Positions 62,329 through 64,000 of a stretch of DNA of 64,000 nucleotides are shown here, one piece after another; position 1 is the first letter of the stretch; each line of letters opens with the position of its first letter. Both the position numbers and the translations under genes were made by a program. The notes under the pieces were generated by a model. That model was given only the letters and a program-made list of their open reading frames with translations, had not been told where the DNA came from and did no database searches. Location: positions 1 to 64,000 of the forward strand of contig CABUIE010000004.1 in the NCBI GenBank assembly GCA_902491565.1, given 5' to 3'. The DNA comes from an uncultured Collinsella sp. (GTDB taxonomy: Bacteria; Actinomycetota; Coriobacteriia; Coriobacteriales; Coriobacteriaceae).

Positions 62329-62982
62329 GTGAGAACAAAGGCTATTATCGTTGCGCTTCTGGTGTGCCTTTCGGCACCTCAACTTGGATGTGCCAGCGTT
62401 GCAAAGCAAGGAAGCGGCTCTACGGAAAGGGCCGCCACAGCGGTAAAGAATAAAGACAAAAAGAAGCCAAGCGAAGAAAAGGCGACGCAAACCTCTGGAA
62501 CCAAGACCGAGGAGAAGAAAAAATCCGACAGCAAGGACGAGCAGTCCGATGACTCCAAGAAGGAGGATAACAAGTCTTCCGATTCCTCGAAGTCGGACAG
62601 CAAGGGCGATTCCTCCCAGTCCAAGCAGAATTCCGGCAATTCGCAGGGCTCTGGCAGCAACAATTCCTCTTCCAACGGCGGTAGCCAGAAGAAGTGGGTT
62701 GCCGAGCAGGGACACTGGGAGACAGATTACAGCCAGGTCTGGGTGCCGAATGTAGTGTATACGCGCCATCCTCGTTTCTGGGTCAACCATGGTGGTACTA
62801 TGGTAGGGCCCTTCGATTCCGAAGATGCTGCCTACGCTTGGATTATTAACGATGGCGAAAACGGCGGCATCGGAGGATCTGTCGTAAACGATTCGTATAC
62901 CACATCTGAGGACCAGGGACATTATGAACAGAAGGCTACGGGGCAGCATTGGGTCGTCGATGTAGCCGGTCATTGGGAATAA
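62329..62982 (+). CDS. Exported Ser/Lys-linker protein with GHWE motifs
   Basis: 217 residues from GTG 62329 (GGGAG ahead). Signal peptide TKAIIVALLVCLSAPQLGC; QLGC is a poor lipobox, so lipidation is uncertain. A long linker of Lys, Glu, Ser, Asp and Gln (~35-115) is followed by a C-terminal domain with Trp/His motifs: WVAEQGHWETDYSQVWVPN, RHPRFWVNHGGT, and at the end HWVVDVAGHWE. The paired W..GHWE ends suggest a small repeated unit, perhaps binding metal or glycan. Unknown family. It follows the surface-protein gene by 65 bp and may be co-expressed. Confidence 0.7.
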   Translation: MRTKAIIVALLVCLSAPQLGCASVAKQGSGSTERAATAVKNKDKKKPSEEKATQTSGTKTEEKKKSDSKDEQSDDSKKEDNKSSDSSKSDSKGDSSQSKQNSGNSQGSGSNNSSSNGGSQKKWVAEQGHWETDYSQVWVPNVVYTRHPRFWVNHGGTMVGPFDSEDAAYAWIINDGENGGIGGSVVNDSYTTSEDQGHYEQKATGQHWVVDVAGHWE

Positions 62983-63033
62983 TGGACATATGTTCCTCTC
63001 CTCTTACATTCGGTAAATAAATATTTATTTGCG

Positions 63034-63059
63034 GGCGGCCGGTTTCGGCCGCCTTTTTT
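63034..63059 (+). terminator. Terminator after the GHWE gene
   Basis: GGCGGCCG (63034-63041) pairs with CGGCCGCC (63046-63053), then six T. An AAATAAATATTTATTT palindrome lies just before it. Confidence 0.9.
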
Positions 63060-63363
63060 AGACGACCAGTCTGGGAGCAAACGATAGGAAAGCAATCAAA
63101 CGAGAGGCCGTTCCAAAAGAATCCGGCGGTGCCAGATGCTTCGGGCAAAACCTTCCGCAAATCGGTAAGGTCTTCCATCAACTTGCTCCAGCCCTCGCCC
63201 GGAGTCCGCTGCGCGGTGATGCAAATACTCGGCATCCCTCGCATTCGCATCACCGCTTCGCTCTCGCTACAGCGAATCTCTAACACTCAGTATCCTTCGC
63301 GTTAAAAATTCGCTTCCGCTCACGGTCTTCACGCAGCTACAACGCCGCGAGGCCTCTCGCTTG

Positions 63364-63540
63364 GAATGAGGCCTCTCATTCCACGTCTACACTGCGTTTC
63401 GCCCAATCACCGTTCCGGAGATTGCAAGATGACTGTGGGTGGCATTTTTGTGGGCCCATTCGGACCCCAAAAACACCACGCCACAGACCTTGCTTACCGC
63501 CTGCTACGGCGATAAGGTTATCGTGAAGCTGGAACTTCGC
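63364..63540. other. oriT-like region of the inserted element
   Basis: A cluster of inverted repeats precedes the mob-type gene: GGAATGAG / CTCATTCC (63364-63383); GTGG-N2-TTTTTG-N-GGG with CCC-N-AAAAA-N2-CCAC across 63439-63480; and CTTCGCGAT / ATCGCGGAG. CTTGCTTACCGCC follows the large stem, and its complement GGCGGTAAGC recalls nick regions of mobilizable plasmids. The nick site is not certain. Confidence 0.45.
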
Positions 63541-63671
63541 GATGAAGAATCGCGGAGACGGTTCTTCATTTTGGAACGACGCCAGCCGTTCCTCATTAAA
63601 AGGAAAGCGAATCGCATAGCAGGTTTTGATCGGAGGCCTCTCCGATCGCTGATTCGTTTTCCGGAGGAATC

Positions 63672-64000
63672 ATGAGTAGGCTCCGCCCACACACCGTCAA
63701 GGCGTCTCTTTCCGATGAAGAGAAGAAAGCCATCACTGCAATCGCAAAGCGACATGAGATGAGCGAGGCGGAACTCATCCGCTTCGCTTTGTGCAATGCC
63801 GACGATCTCGATATCGATTTTGGTTTTTCAGAAATCGCTGACCAGAAATTCCGAACCGATGACATTCACGTCCGGGTCTCACCGGAAGAAAAAACGAAAA
63901 TTGAAAGCAATGCTGATTCCCTCGATATGACTGTCGGTGCGTATGCACGTCGCGTGCTGCTCAAAGGGAATGTCGAGAAAATTGATGTCGATCGGGCGTC
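63672..64000 (+). CDS. MobC-like relaxosome protein (partial, runs off window)
   Basis: An open frame from ATG 63672 (GGAGGAATC ahead) to the window end, 109 codons seen. It contains two similar segments, VKASLSDEEKKAITAIAKRH and HVRVSPEEKTKIESNADSLD, each followed by a helix (MSEAELIRFALCN; MTVGAYARRVLLKG). This is the ribbon-helix-helix pattern of MobC-type accessory proteins that help a relaxase at oriT. It indicates that a relaxase gene should lie just beyond the window. Confidence 0.7.
   Translation, partial: MSRLRPHTVKASLSDEEKKAITAIAKRHEMSEAELIRFALCNADDLDIDFGFSEIADQKFRTDDIHVRVSPEEKTKIESNADSLDMTVGAYARRVLLKGNVEKIDVDRA

Noticed and set aside
62936..63286. 116-codon minus-strand ORF after the GHWE gene
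   Set aside because: Its middle part (AQRTPGEGWSKLMEDL) looks protein-like and might be a gene remnant, but the frame runs through the terminator at 63034 and lacks a convincing start. Left unannotated.

Overview
The window looks like the chromosome of a high-GC Gram-positive gut anaerobe, most likely a Coriobacteriia member close to Collinsella. The genus is inferred from gene style and was not searched. Pointers are an actinobacterial dnaK-grpE-dnaJ-hspR heat-shock cluster, a LuxR regulator with a large membrane domain, a mannose-family PTS with a DUF956 protein, NiaR-controlled NAD synthesis, and hydrogenase maturation genes with NikR.

Layout. 1-10 kb: membrane LuxR regulator; MgtA-type Mg2+ ATPase behind a long leader with a 23-codon ORF; pyrE; a class II Fic protein; PTS EIIA-Glc; a lipoprotein; a HAD phosphatase. 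10.4-16.4 kb (minus strand): an 82-aa protein, nikR, hypF, hypC, hypD, hypE; hypA lies apart at 53.8 kb. 16.4-27 kb: accessory, more A/T-rich DNA with a DUF4143 ATPase, an XRE regulator and one tightly packed operon. That operon encodes a lid-less Hsp70, a J-like/TPR membrane protein with SPD in place of HPD, a GrpE-like protein, a soluble FtsK/SpoIIIE ATPase, three small proteins (one of WXG100 size), a membrane-anchored peptidoglycan amidase and a zinc-ribbon/YARHG membrane protein. 27-34.7 kb: thioredoxin, an AgrC/LytTR two-component pair, nadA-nadB-nadC-niaR with a palindromic operator, and a ferredoxin. 35.3-47 kb: dnaK-grpE-dnaJ-hspR, an aconitase-family hydratase and clpB. dnaK and clpB share one upstream element. 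47-54.2 kb: an acidic membrane protein, a DUF5692-like membrane protein, TetR, a 925-aa Fe-S flavoprotein and hypA. 54.6-57.9 kb: the man PTS and a DUF956 protein. 58.0 kb: tRNA-Arg(CCT), followed to the window end by DNA resembling an integrative mobilizable element. It carries an XRE gene, a CAP-domain coiled-coil LAQTG surface protein, a GHWE-motif exported protein, an oriT-like region and the start of a MobC-like gene.

The intergenic DNA is unusually structured. At least six families of dispersed inverted repeats or hairpin cassettes sit just after genes or in clusters, and several double as terminators.

The best candidate for an undescribed system is the 18.3-26.9 kb operon. It looks like a chaperone-assisted, FtsK/EssC-type export or cell-surface machine in which a dedicated Hsp70 team is encoded with the motor ATPase, a possible small substrate and a cell-wall hydrolase. 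Its function is inferred from gene content only.
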